Translations under genes and position numbers: made by a program
Assembly (NCBI GenBank): GCA_028274465.1
Contig: CM051458.1
Span: 99,588,855-99,652,854, forward strand
Source of the DNA: Plantago ovata
Lineage: Eukaryota; Streptophyta; Magnoliopsida; Lamiales; Plantaginaceae
Length of the DNA: 64,000 nucleotides
Direction: 5' to 3'
Shown here: positions 23,057-34,100 of the stretch, one piece after another
Layout of the letters: each line of letters begins with the position of its first letter
Position numbering within the stretch: the stretch's first letter is position 1
Notes under the pieces: model-generated
Databases searched by the model: none
What the model saw: the letters and a program-made list of their open reading frames with translations, nothing else
Told to the model about the DNA's origin: nothing

Positions 23057-23145
23057 TTCTGGAAATTGGTTATTAAACTTGTTGGATAATTAAATTTATC
23101 TATAAATGAAAGATGGATGTATTTTTGTTAAAGAGTTTCCATATG

Positions 23146-23153
23146 TATTTATA
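23146..23153 (-). promoter_or_regulatory. TATA box of cupin B
   Basis: The minus-strand TATAAATA lies 90 bases upstream of the ATG at 23056, almost the same spacing as in copy A. Unlike copy A, only one copy of the promoter is present. Confidence 0.7.
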
Positions 23154-23699
23154 GACCTGGTGATGGTTAATTAGTTCCATAGTTCCATATATGATTTAAG
23201 GACGAGACAACCTACTCTCTTTCAGCAGGTCCATTACCTAGTACTATTTTGTGTAATAATGCAGCTAAATGATTCTGACATAAATTATCTTGTGCAGAGT
23301 GCAAATTGTACAATGAAGGTAAACCACATTTTTAACAGTAATACAATAGCTACGGTGGTAACTTTCAACTTTTTATTGGTTTGGGTAGGTGGGTATTTGT
23401 TCGTCTTAAAATGGGCAGAGGGACTAGGGAACTTGTCCGTTTATAAAAATGGATAAAATTGTGTTATTCATTTAACACATTTTTAAAGGGTATAATATGA
23501 GTTATAAAAATGGGTTTATAGAATTAAAAATTACACTTTTTATCTTAGAGAACGCATTCGCATAATGAATCATGTTCAATCAACAATATACGAATAATTT
23601 CAACTAGTGTCGAACAATTATACTTTAACCCCCACATTGACCTAAACGAATTAGTAGCATTTTTCAACTTTGGCAAAACATATACTCCTTAATTAAAAA

Positions 23700-23940
23700 A
23701 AATAATAATAATAATAATTAAAAAATAAATAAGATAGTGGAGCTCTTAGATCTGGCTTCACCAAAGCTACAATCTGAGCTCTAATGGTTGAGCTCAAATC
23801 TGAGCTCCACCTGAGCTTCCTGAGCTTCAGTCGGAGCTCAAAGGAGCTTTGATCTCGTAGTTTTAATGGTGGAGCTCGGGGAGCTCGAGCTCCACCAAGG
23901 TGGGTGGTGGTGGAGCTCCAACACGGCTTCGATCAGAGTT
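23700..23940. repeat. GAGCTC-rich cluster
   Basis: Nine GAGCTC palindromes lie between 23740 and 23918, at 23740, 23776, 23790, 23802, 23834, 23872, 23881, 23887 and 23913. A short (AAT)n run precedes them. The sequence is self-complementary in many registers and non-coding. It is probably part of a fold-back MITE. Confidence 0.7.
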
Positions 23941-24042
23941 GATTTTTTTTTCTTTTAATTTGAATTATTTTTTAATTATTAAATTTATTTTATACTTGAG
24001 ACCTGTTTGATTCCCCAACTTTTACCCATTTAGTCCCGTTTA

Positions 24043-24215
24043 TAAGACTATGTTCTCTTCGTCTGAACAAAATTGCACTGAACTGAATGAAGTTGAAATG
24101 AACTTATTTGTAGTATAAAATACTATTAAGCAAATCTGAATTAAACTGAACTCAATACATCTGAAGTGAACTGAACTTAAAATAATTAATTTCCAGATAA
24201 AGAAAATAGAGCCTA
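24043..24215. mobile_element. Second (CTGAA)-type MITE-like copy
   Basis: It starts CTATGTTCTCTTCGTCTGAA and ends CCAGATAAAGAAAATAGAGC, with CTGAACTGAA runs inside. It is related to 16461-16597 but more decayed. Confidence 0.5.
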
Positions 24216-25521
24216 AGTGGGTGTAAATAAACCGGAAAAATTTGAACCCGTTACCCATACCATATGTACCACGACAATGATAAATTACCATGTCAGTTTT
24301 TAAAAATACGTACAGTTGGATGCATCATTTAATTTACATTTCGGAATAAAGAATTAGTGTTATTAAAAAAAAAAAAAAAGAATTAGTGAAAGCAAAAACC
24401 ATTCTCATTTCTCAAGGCCCCAAAGAGTTGGAATTTAATTTTATGGGTTAATAAGTTTATAATGAAAGTAAAAAGTGAGAAGTAGAAGTTTTTAATGGAG
24501 CAAGAGGAATAGTCGAATACTGTATACGGATTACGGAGTATATAAATGAAATGTTCGTTTAAGATACTTTTACGGAACACAAACAAGAACACAGGCGGCT
24601 GCTGCATGTACTTACTCCTGTAATACACAATCCATTTGGTTTTGTTAGTTTTTTACGTTCAATTTAACATTAAATTAATTATAATTCATTGAAAAATAAT
24701 AAAAATTATATTAAGAAAGTATACTTTTTATATTTTATAATATGAAATTTACTTTTTTCAATTTTATAATATATTTAAAAAATTTAACAAAAGTAAATGG
24801 AGTATCAATTTTCTCATTATAGAAAACGAGGGGAGGGTGGTGACCGGAGCCCACTCCTGATTCCCAGGTTGAAAGCCTCCAAAGAACTACATGGGCGATT
24901 CGAAGGACCACGCTCTATAATCAAAATTGCTTGCATGATGATGTAAATACTAATTCCGTTCTCTCTAAAATTTCATATTTGTAATTATCAAAACAATTTT
25001 TTAAATAATTAAATAAAGAAGTTAAGAAATTATTTACGAATGGTTATTTTATGTATGTACATAATGACTTAAAGTTCAAATTGTAACCCCATAATTGTGT
25101 TTTGAACTTTTTTTTTACTTTTAGTTATTTTTTTAAATTATTCTGGATATAGTTGACACGAAGATTCATAGGGAAGAATGGTGCATTGCCCAATTCATGG
25201 ACAAAATGCATTATTATTGTATGAATATTATTCCTTTAATTTGTTTTTTATTTGAAATTTTGACAAAGTTGAGTTTATTCTTAATACTTAAAGTTTTGGA
25301 CACATTAGTTATATGTTTTTTCTTGGTCGACGAAAATCTAAATTTTAAGCCTAGATGTAATTATTGGTTTAAGAGAGACGCGGATGCAAAGTGACGATCT
25401 AGCACGGGCAATATGAAGTTATCTCTTTAAAACTAGCACCATATATAGGTATTCCAGAAATACCAACACGCGTGGGTAGCCCATTGAAGATCTAGTAGCG
25501 GTGAGTATTTTAATACCTTAG
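24216..25521. other. Non-genic AT-rich stretch
   Basis: No gene, RNA gene or complete transposon is seen. Short poly-A runs and MITE-like debris are scattered through it. Confidence 0.4.
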
Positions 25522-25665
25522 TCATGTCATCATGTGTATTTCTTATTGGTTAATTATGTCTTTAAAGTTCTAGTCGTGTTAGGTCTGAGGTACTATATAA
25601 GGTCCACCATAGTTATTGTTTTATTTAAGCTTCTGATTGATGAATAAAGAATATTTCTCGAAATT
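25522..25665 (+). mobile_element. LTR-like fragment (inverted relative at 53262-53400)
   Basis: The segment contains a TATA-like CTATATAAGG, CTAGTCGTGTTAG and an AATAAAGAATATTTC poly-A-signal-like stretch, the layout of a retrotransposon LTR. A clearly homologous copy lies in opposite orientation 28 kb away at 53262-53400. No internal gag-pol is seen next to either, so both are solo or truncated. Confidence 0.5.
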
Positions 25666-26026
25666 TATTTTCCGTCTCTGATTTTCTTTATGTCCTGTTT
25701 AGCCGTGAATGTTTTAATTCTTATGTTGTTATTGACGATCTATCCTTCACATATGAGGTAACTACCGCCGTAGGACGCCCAATTCATGTGCCTTATGACT
25801 TACAAACACGACTTATTAGTTATGTCAAAATCTTCCATGCCAATTATAGAAATATAGAATAATGTTCCGTTACTGTCGAGGCTGAAAATGATAAATTTGC
25901 AAATTGCAGAATCCGTTCAAGTTCCGATGTTAATTAATACAGTACTATGTAACTGTTTAGTTTATGAGAATTCAAGTGTATGTACCTTAGCCAGAAATAA
26001 AGCGACACATACTAATGAGATGTTAT

Positions 26027-26094
26027 ACTTAGTCTATTACACATACATATGTGGGGTCCACTATCATGTGTCTTGGTGGTGTAATAGACTAAGT
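26027..26094. repeat. Perfect 16-bp inverted repeat with 36-base loop
   Basis: ACTTAGTCTATTACAC at 26027-26042 is exactly complementary to GTGTAATAGACTAAGT at 26079-26094. Pairing continues weakly outward. A transcript would form a clean stem-loop of about 68 nt. Confidence 0.8.
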
Positions 26095-26482
26095 CTAGGA
26101 TGAAATAAAGCCTAGCCAGAGAGACTTGGAGTCAACTTCAACTTGGCACCTGGCACATCTACATCACGGTCCTAAAAAATATTCAAAACAAAACACTACA
26201 CTACAACCAAATCATCAAAAATCAAAGATTTGAATTTAAAACAACCTCATGAATCTTTCAAATGCTATCAACTCTGCACAACTTGTTCATCACACTCAAG
26301 CTCTTCATTTTCATTTCTCATGATCTGATAATCTAGCAATGATATATCTAATCAAGAATAAATCACTCGAAATCGTTCCATTAACTTGTGTAACAAAACA
26401 CACTGAACAATAGCCCTTAAGACGAACGAGCACATATCCAAGAACAAGCCCATATCGCGTAAATAAGCAAACTCCATAAAAC

Positions 26483-27457
26483 TTACAAGCAACGAACGGA
26501 ACTAACCACCATTGAGCCTCTCAATCGCAGTAATAACCCCCTGCGTCCCAAGCTTCCATCCCCATTGGCAACCATCGCCTCAAACAACTTCTTCGACAAC
26601 GCTGCACCAGGCAAAACCACGACCTCATCGCCCTCCTCACCAACATCCACCCCCATTCCCAAATCCTTAACCATATACTCCGCAAAACCACCCGGCCTAA
26701 AATCCCTCTCGATCATCCTCCTCCCGAACAGCTCCATCGCCATCGACCCTGCCGCTCCACCCCTTACTGCCTCCATAAACCTCCCCTTATCCAGCCCCGC
26801 CTTCTCCGCAAACAGAAGCCCCTCACTCAACCCAACCAAGCTCCCCCCAACCGCAATCTGATTGGCAATTTTACAACTCTGCCCTTTCCCAGCACTCCCC
26901 ATATACCTCACTTGCCCTAACAAATCAAACAAAGGCCTCAACCACTCCACCACCTCACTATCCCCACCGGCGAAAATCGCTAGTTTCCCCTCCCTAGCTC
27001 CTATATCACCGCCTGAAACGGGTGCATCGATAGAATAACAGGCTTTCTCAAGGGCAGAATGGTAAATCTGCCTGGCTAGGGCAGGGTGGCTGCTGGTGTG
27101 GTCAACGAGGACTGTGTTTGGGGTGAGGGCAGGGAGGAGAGTGTTGAGGACGAGGCTATTGACATCGGAAGGGTGGCCGATCATCGTGAAAATGACGTGG
27201 GAAGTGGCGGCGAGGTCGGTTGGGGAGGAGGAGAGATTGGCGCCGAGGGATAGGAGGTGAGCGGCGGTGGAAGGGTTGCGGGAGTAAATCGAGAGGGTGT
27301 ATCCGGCGGAGATGAGGCGGGAGGCCATTGCGCCGCCCATTACTCCGATCCCGATCCATCCAATTCGGGTTTGGTTCGGGTTAATTGGCGACGGGTAACG
27401 ACCGCTCATTGCTACTACAGTAGCTGACTGCTGACTGATTAGAGTCGATGAGATCAT
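26483..27457 (-). CDS. 3-hydroxyisobutyrate dehydrogenase-like protein (beta-hydroxyacid dehydrogenase family), C-terminal frameshift
   Basis: An intronless NAD(P)-dependent dehydrogenase of the family that oxidises 3-hydroxyisobutyrate (valine breakdown) or reduces small aldehyde acids. The Rossmann GxGxxG is G36-I-G-V-M-G41. The substrate signature is DAPVSGGDIGA (144-154) and the catalytic lysine is K196 in GKGQSCKIANQ. The helical C-terminal domain follows. Residues 1-30 could be an organellar presequence, with M17 as an alternative start. After G304 the frame is wrong: the last 20 residues (RRGLLLRLRG onward) look random. The next frame continues with the family-typical TQGVITAIERLNGG and stops at 26502-26504. 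One G is missing from the run read at 26547-26549. This is either a sequencing or assembly error or a mutation that alters only the tail. The exact substrate is not certain. Confidence 0.85.
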   Translation of the reverse strand: MISSTLISQQSATVVAMSGRYPSPINPNQTRIGWIGIGVMGGAMASRLISAGYTLSIYSRNPSTAAHLLSLGANLSSSPTDLAATSHVIFTMIGHPSDVNSLVLNTLLPALTPNTVLVDHTSSHPALARQIYHSALEKACYSIDAPVSGGDIGAREGKLAIFAGGDSEVVEWLRPLFDLLGQVRYMGSAGKGQSCKIANQIAVGGSLVGLSEGLLFAEKAGLDKGRFMEAVRGGAAGSMAMELFGRRMIERDFRPGGFAEYMVKDLGMGVDVGEEGDEVVVLPGAALSKKLFEAMVANGDGSLGRRGLLLRLRGSMVVSSVRCL

Positions 27458-28222
27458 CCCTATTAGTCTATTACCATTTGAGTTATTAAATTGTGCATTT
27501 GTATTCTTATTAACAGTGATCCAATTTAATATTAATTTTACTAATATTATTTATTACTCGTACTAGATCAGAATTATGCTTAACCGTGGCGCTTCCATTT
27601 CTTAAAATTCTGGAGGTTAAAAACTGATGAATATTATAGGATGAAAGTCTGAAGCAAGTATTTTTACACGTTACAAATGGTTACAACTTACAACCACCCG
27701 ACTGAAGATCCGATTTCAAACTGCAGTCGACTTGCCATAACAAACGATCACCCAGATTCACCCTAGTAAGTGGTAAATGATTTCCTGTACGGAGTAAACT
27801 CTCCCCATTTTAGTATATTATCAGTCCGTGTCATCAACTTCTGTAAACCTTGTCGAAGTCCCTTGGGCATGTTCCACGTCCTGAGGCAAAGAGAATAATG
27901 TCAATACTAATAGATTAATAGTATAAGCTCCTTTGAGTAGTGGAAGTGAATGGGAATCCTTAGAGATTCATGAACATTAGTAAGAATTTACTTCTTCAAA
28001 GAGTTACGTTGTACCTTAAGCAGATTTTTTCTGCGTACACAGATACACTCCTTCCAAGCATTTCCAATCTAAGGACTTCCCATAAGTTTATATGCAACTT
28101 GGTTCAACCGATGCCAGGAAAAGAATGAATACCCCCACCAGAGGATCCCAAAATGGTACAGCTTAAGAAGCTGAATTCTGTAGCTGCTCCCTATGTATTC
28201 GGCTTTCAGAAAGCCCCAATCA
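27458..28222. other. Spacer between the dehydrogenase and PPR genes
   Basis: It should contain the dehydrogenase promoter (left) and the 3' UTR of the EMB3103-like gene (right). No other feature is seen. Confidence 0.4.
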
Positions 28223-29206
28223 TTAAACTTGTTTCCTCTTCTCCTCACTTGATTTATTTTCTTTATTCACAATATAATGTTTAGATAATATTTCTGAGAT
28301 ATGGTCTCGCCCAAACAAATCGGAGTTTTCTAGGATCAAATTCTTTGTTGTCCGATCAACAGCATAACCCTGACCAGGCATCCACTGAAGCAAATGGAGT
28401 AGTAGCTCTTTCTTTTCGGGTTGCTCCATGTAACGAGAAATGCACATTTTAAATATGTCCTGAGAGAATGTCAGAGATGGATAAATCAAGAATTCATTTA
28501 TAAATCTATGATGGACAAGGTGAAAATTAAGCTATGTATTACCTGATCAATCTTGTAACCAGAAGTGTGGATGCACTTGATCACGTCATTTAATAAGTTT
28601 ATATTGCCTTTTCCCATGAAGGAGGCTGCAAACTTCTTAATAGCGGGTGGAGAAATTTTCGATGCATGGTCCTAAACAATGTCGGTTTAAAATTATCAAA
28701 TTTCAGTATGGCTGGTGAGCGTGGAAACAACAATGATCATCATAATATACATTTTACCTTGACAAGTACATATGCATCTTTAAGAAGTCCTCCAGCAAGT
28801 AAAATGTATAAAACCCGCTGATGAAGTGTCTTATTTATTGTTCTCCTGCTATATTTCAACATATTGTAAACTGAAAATGCTTCCGAATGAGCACCAGCTT
28901 TACCAAGATGCTTGATCAAAGAGGCACAAATATCCTGCATAAGAAACAACTAGCAAGTAAGGAATTGTTGGTCATATTTCTCAACTCTATACTTTCCATA
29001 TGTCCTAATCAGCCAATTCAATAATACTCCTTAATACTATAACTTCAAGTTACTTCATTTTAACAGGCAAATTATTTCCAATTTCCAAGCACGACTATGT
29101 TGAACGTGAGTGCTTTGTTCCAAGAAAAGACTACAAATTGGTCCGAGGTGTAGGAAGATAACAGAGGGATGATGATATGCTCGAAAAGTAGCATGTAAAG
29201 CTCAAA

Positions 29207-29255
<49 letters not shown>

Positions 29256-31084
29256 TAGTTGACTTTCAGAACGCTTTCAACATGGTAGATCGTGAGGTTA
29301 TGTTGCTTGAGGTTCGTCGCCGTTGTCCTGTCCTTTCCCGTTGGGTGGAGTTCTGTTATTCCAGTCCGACCAGGTTGTACTATGGGGAGCACATTCTTTG
29401 GTCTGGTCAGGGGGTCCAGCAGGGCGATCCTTTGGGTCCTCTTCTCTTTGCTTTGGTTTTACACCCGCTAGTTTGTCAGATCAGGGATTCTTTTGACTTG
29501 TCCTTGCAAGCTTGGTATTTAGATGATGGCACCATTGTCGGCGATACCTTAGTTGTGGGCAAGGTCTTAAAGATGATCTCGGAGGATGGGCCGCGTTCTG
29601 GTCTTCACCTCAATGTTCACAAAACTGAGATTTTTTGGCCGGTGGAGGATCCGAGGATTAGGGTTCCTGGTGTTTTTCCTCCTTCTATTGCCAGGCCACT
29701 CCGAGGGGTCAAAGTCCTAGGTGGCTCGGTCAGTGTGTGCCCTGGTTTTAGTAGTGAGCTTGTGGTGAAGAGGGTGAATAAGACCATCGAGCTCATGGAC
29801 TCTGTCGCAAAGCTTAATGATCCACAATGTGAGTTGTTGTTGCTTCGCGCTTGTACTGGTATTTCAAAGCTCTATTTTGCTTTGCGCACTTGCCCTCCTG
29901 GTTTCTTTCAGTCGGCCCAGTTTTCTTTTGACCGGGCTCTCAGATCCTCCTTGGAGCGTATTGTTACGGCGTCGGGTCCCGGTTTTGGTGATTGGCAGTG
30001 GCGGCTTGCTACTTTACCCTTTTCTTTTGGGGGGCTTGGTGTTTATGCTGCTGCGGATGTTCGCCATTATGCCTTCATTGCTTCCCGCCTCCAGTCTGCT
30101 GGTTTGCAGGCTAAGCTCTTGTGTCCCTCCGGTATCACTTCCCTTGGCCCGGCTTTTGATGGTGCATTGTCTTTGTTTACTGAGGCCACAGGTTCTGACC
30201 TTTTGGGCAACCCCAGTGAGATCGCTGCCCCCAGACTTATGAAGAGACTGGCAGATATATATTTCACGAAGGTTGCTGCTTCTGCAGAATCTGTTTTCTC
30301 TTTATCTCCTCGCCAGGTAGCTCTTTGGGCGTCTCAGCGAGGTGCCCATTCTTCTGATTGGTTGCGAGTTGTTCCTATTTCGGGTTTTGGCCAGACTATG
30401 AACGGGAGGACTTACAGGTGTGTACTGGGTTATCGGTTTGGTGTTACTTTGTTTCCGGTGCCTTTGCCTTGCTCTGCTTGCTCTCGGGTTTTTGATGGGA
30501 ATTTGTTTGGTGATCATGCGGTGTCGTGTGCTGGGGTGGTGGGTATCAAGCACCGCCATAACCTTGTTCGCGACACTCTCTTGGATGTCTGTTTCCGATC
30601 TGGCATCTCTGCTGGTAAGGAGGTGGATATTGGTTTGAGCGATGGAAGTGACAGGTCCCTCCGTCCTGCAGACTTGCTCCTTTATGCTTGGGATCGGGGA
30701 CGGGATGTGTGTGTGGATCTGACTGGGTCTTCCCCCTTGACGCGGTCTGGGTTGGTGGACTTTGTGCCTGGACATGCGGTTGCTGATGCTGCCAAGCGCA
30801 AGTCTGTGAAGTATCGGGACTTGTGTGCGGCTAAGGGGTATGGATTCCTTCCTTTCTCTTTCTCGACCCTTGGGGAGTTGGATGTTGATGCTGTGGATTT
30901 GCTTGTTAGAATCCGGGGTTTCGCTTTGGCTCAGGATCCTGGGGCGCGCGCTGCTCATTTTATTTTTTCTAGAGTTAGTTTTGCTATTGCTAAGGGAGTG
31001 GGAGCACAGCTTGTTTCTCGGTTGCCCACTACTTTTTTGTAAACCTTTCATTGTCGTTGATTTTTGTTAATTGATATTAATTAT

Positions 31085-31144
<60 letters not shown>

Positions 31145-34100
31145 CAGCTTAGAGCTCCCCATTAATCCACTCACAATAACAGAAATATTGCAGTATGATA
31201 TCACATCAAACAATAAAAACCAGGAGACAATCCTAAAGGAACGATCAGCTGATAGCCTGATACTCAGCCAGAAGCAAGATATCCATGCATAAATTTGGGA
31301 ATTATTTTGATGAAAGGGGACATGCATGCATAACATATTCCATTTTCAGATGATAGTACTAGTGACATACCTCATCTGGCTGGTGACCTTTTCTGTGCAT
31401 GTCCTCCATTGTACGAAAAGCAAGTAAATACAGCTTCTCCTTGCAGAAATATTTTATTAAAATGTGAAATGTATTCCAATCAGGACTAATTGATGAATCA
31501 TCCATTTTCTTCATCATCTTCATCACATTCTCCATTTCCCCTGCTCTGCAGTAGGCACAGAGCATGGAATTTAAAATTACCACATCATACTTGTCATATT
31601 TGTCCTCAAATTCACAAGCCAGTTGCTTTGCTTCTTCAATGAGTGCACTATGACAGAGGGCTGTAATCATAATGCTGTAAGAGTAACCGTCTACAAACAT
31701 CATGGCGAAAGTAATGGAATTAGATTGTAACTTGCAAATAACAGTAAAAAAAGGCTAGAAGTCTAAGGGATGCATGGCAGTAAGAGGGTACATCTAAGAA
31801 TGCTAGAAACAATCTCCTGTGGTTACAAATGTGTGTGGGTGGTGGTTCCGGGGGGGGGGGGGGGTGGTGTGCGCGCACTGTTAACAATTTTAACTCTATT
31901 TTATGATCAGTCGATGAGGGAAACCACAAAGATTAACATGAATTTAATATACAGCCCAGAAAATGCTGGAATATAATGCATGTAACAACGGAATGTCTTG
32001 CTAACAAAGGACACCGAGTTTATTGTATGAGCAAAAATACAGATTCAGATTTGTTCTAGAGTAATACTTAGAAGATTTGAACATCCACAGCCCATACCAT
32101 TTTTAACTCCTTTCTGCCTCATTTCATCAAAAACTGCTTTTGCTTCAGTAAGTTTCCCAGACTTTGCAAGTCCATCCATTAGTACACAATATGGCGTCTG
32201 CAGACAAGAAAGATGAGAAATGACAAACCAAAGTCGGCAAAAATGTCAGGGAATTGACAGGAAAGCCTTAACTGACCCCATACTATGCAATGAAGTAACA
32301 TAATTTATAGGGACAGGACCTTGTACCGAAGATTAGCTAGGACCAATGAAGTTACAGTATGAGCTATTACTTGAGTGTTTGTGCCTGAGTGAATCAAATC
32401 ATATTGAAATAGAAACATGCAACAGATAGCACATGTGAAGCATTGGAATTCAGACTATTCTAGTTAACAGATCATAATAACTCCAACTCGGAAAAAAATA
32501 AAAGAACCAACAGTAGGAAAATGTGTACTGTATATATCTATAGATGACCACATACATCCTCCAGGATTCAATATTCAAGAAAACAATAGTTGAATTCAGA
32601 AAAAAATGTGGGCCTACATATAGTCAAAATGTCATATACATTCTCCAGGTTTATATATGCAAGTAAAAGCTATTTGAGCTGAACCTTTAATTCAAAGCAT
32701 TCTCATCTCTCTACTTCGGACGAATTGTTAGTCCCTGAAGTTAGTCATCATATCTTTCTAGTTGCATTATATCAATATTACTTTCACGAAAGTATTATTA
32801 TTGTTACATTCATGCAGAATGCATATCTTTGTTTAAAAATAGCAAGACGTGATAAAAGCTTCTTTGATCCTTTACTCTATGACTTGTGAAATCTTCAGTT
32901 TTCATGAGGAAAAAAAAATCATGTCATTTTCATGAGTTACCCTTTATTAGTTAGTGAACAAAAGCGGGCACAATTTTTACTATGCATCTTGTCAACTATT
33001 GTTGATATTAAAGAATTAATTCAATAACATGTCAATCCTAGATCATTCCAAGTATGCCCCACAGAAGTAAAATCACAACCAAGCATGGTTTTGTATGGCA
33101 GTAGCAGAACAGATTATATAAGAGGCGCAAGAAGAGTGAGAGAAAATGTTATGAATAAAAAGTATGTAACCATATCATAATTAGATACGTCTTTACCTCA
33201 TCCTCAGTGTAGCCTAGAGCCTGCATTTCATCAAGTAATTCTCTTGATTTCTCAAACATGCCTCCTTTGACATATACTTTCAGCAGAGTTGTAAGAACAA
33301 CCTGCAGAAGATTATGATATGAAATATGACCTCAGGGTTAAGACACTTAGAGAAAGAAATCATTACCAATTACAGATTATGCCCAAATAACATTGTCGTA
33401 ATACTCTAAGCACCAATGACATGTAAGGCTTAAGCCATTACCCACTTTAATTAGGATAGTATAATGATAATAAAGCAAGTCTGAGAAACTAGACATGGAC
33501 TAAGCTGATTCAGTAATTCATGCAGAAAATCAGTTGTTACAACTCATTGTCACTCAAAACCATTTATTTAAGAAATAAATCGCTAAAGCTGACACCTTGA
33601 CACCATGACACATAGCCAATAGAGGAGATGAAAATGAATTCCACTTTCATGAGAATTGCTAACAATTCAACATCCAATGAACTTAAAGATTCCACAGAAT
33701 TATGCTACTTGATCTCACATTTACGATGACAATGCTCTTTCTAACTGCAAAATCATTTTAGTAGGAGGAGACTTCATCTGAGGTTCTATTATTCCCCGAG
33801 GGTGGAGGAATGCTATTGACCTGCGGTTACTTCCCTTACACACTTATGAGCAGGAAGGAAAATAATAAACCTATCCAAATTACACAATCAATGAAAACGT
33901 ATGCCAGAAAACTGTCTGGAATTGACAAAACACAAACTGAAACATGCCCCGAGAAAGTTAAGAACAAAGAAAAAGCTATCTTTTCTTATCCTTCCCAGAG
34001 TTAAGATGAAAGTTTCTTCTTGTGTAAGATCATTGGCATCTAAAAGATGCTGGTAGTTGAAACTCAGAACACTTCGAAGATCACTAAAATAAAAGAAAAT

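Noticed and set aside
30067-31051. Antisense open frames across the retroelement
   Set aside because: They are by-products of codon bias in the retroelement frame and carry no known motifs.
31067-31336. Isoleucine-repeat open frames over the (TAA)n array
   Set aside because: They arise from translating a microsatellite.
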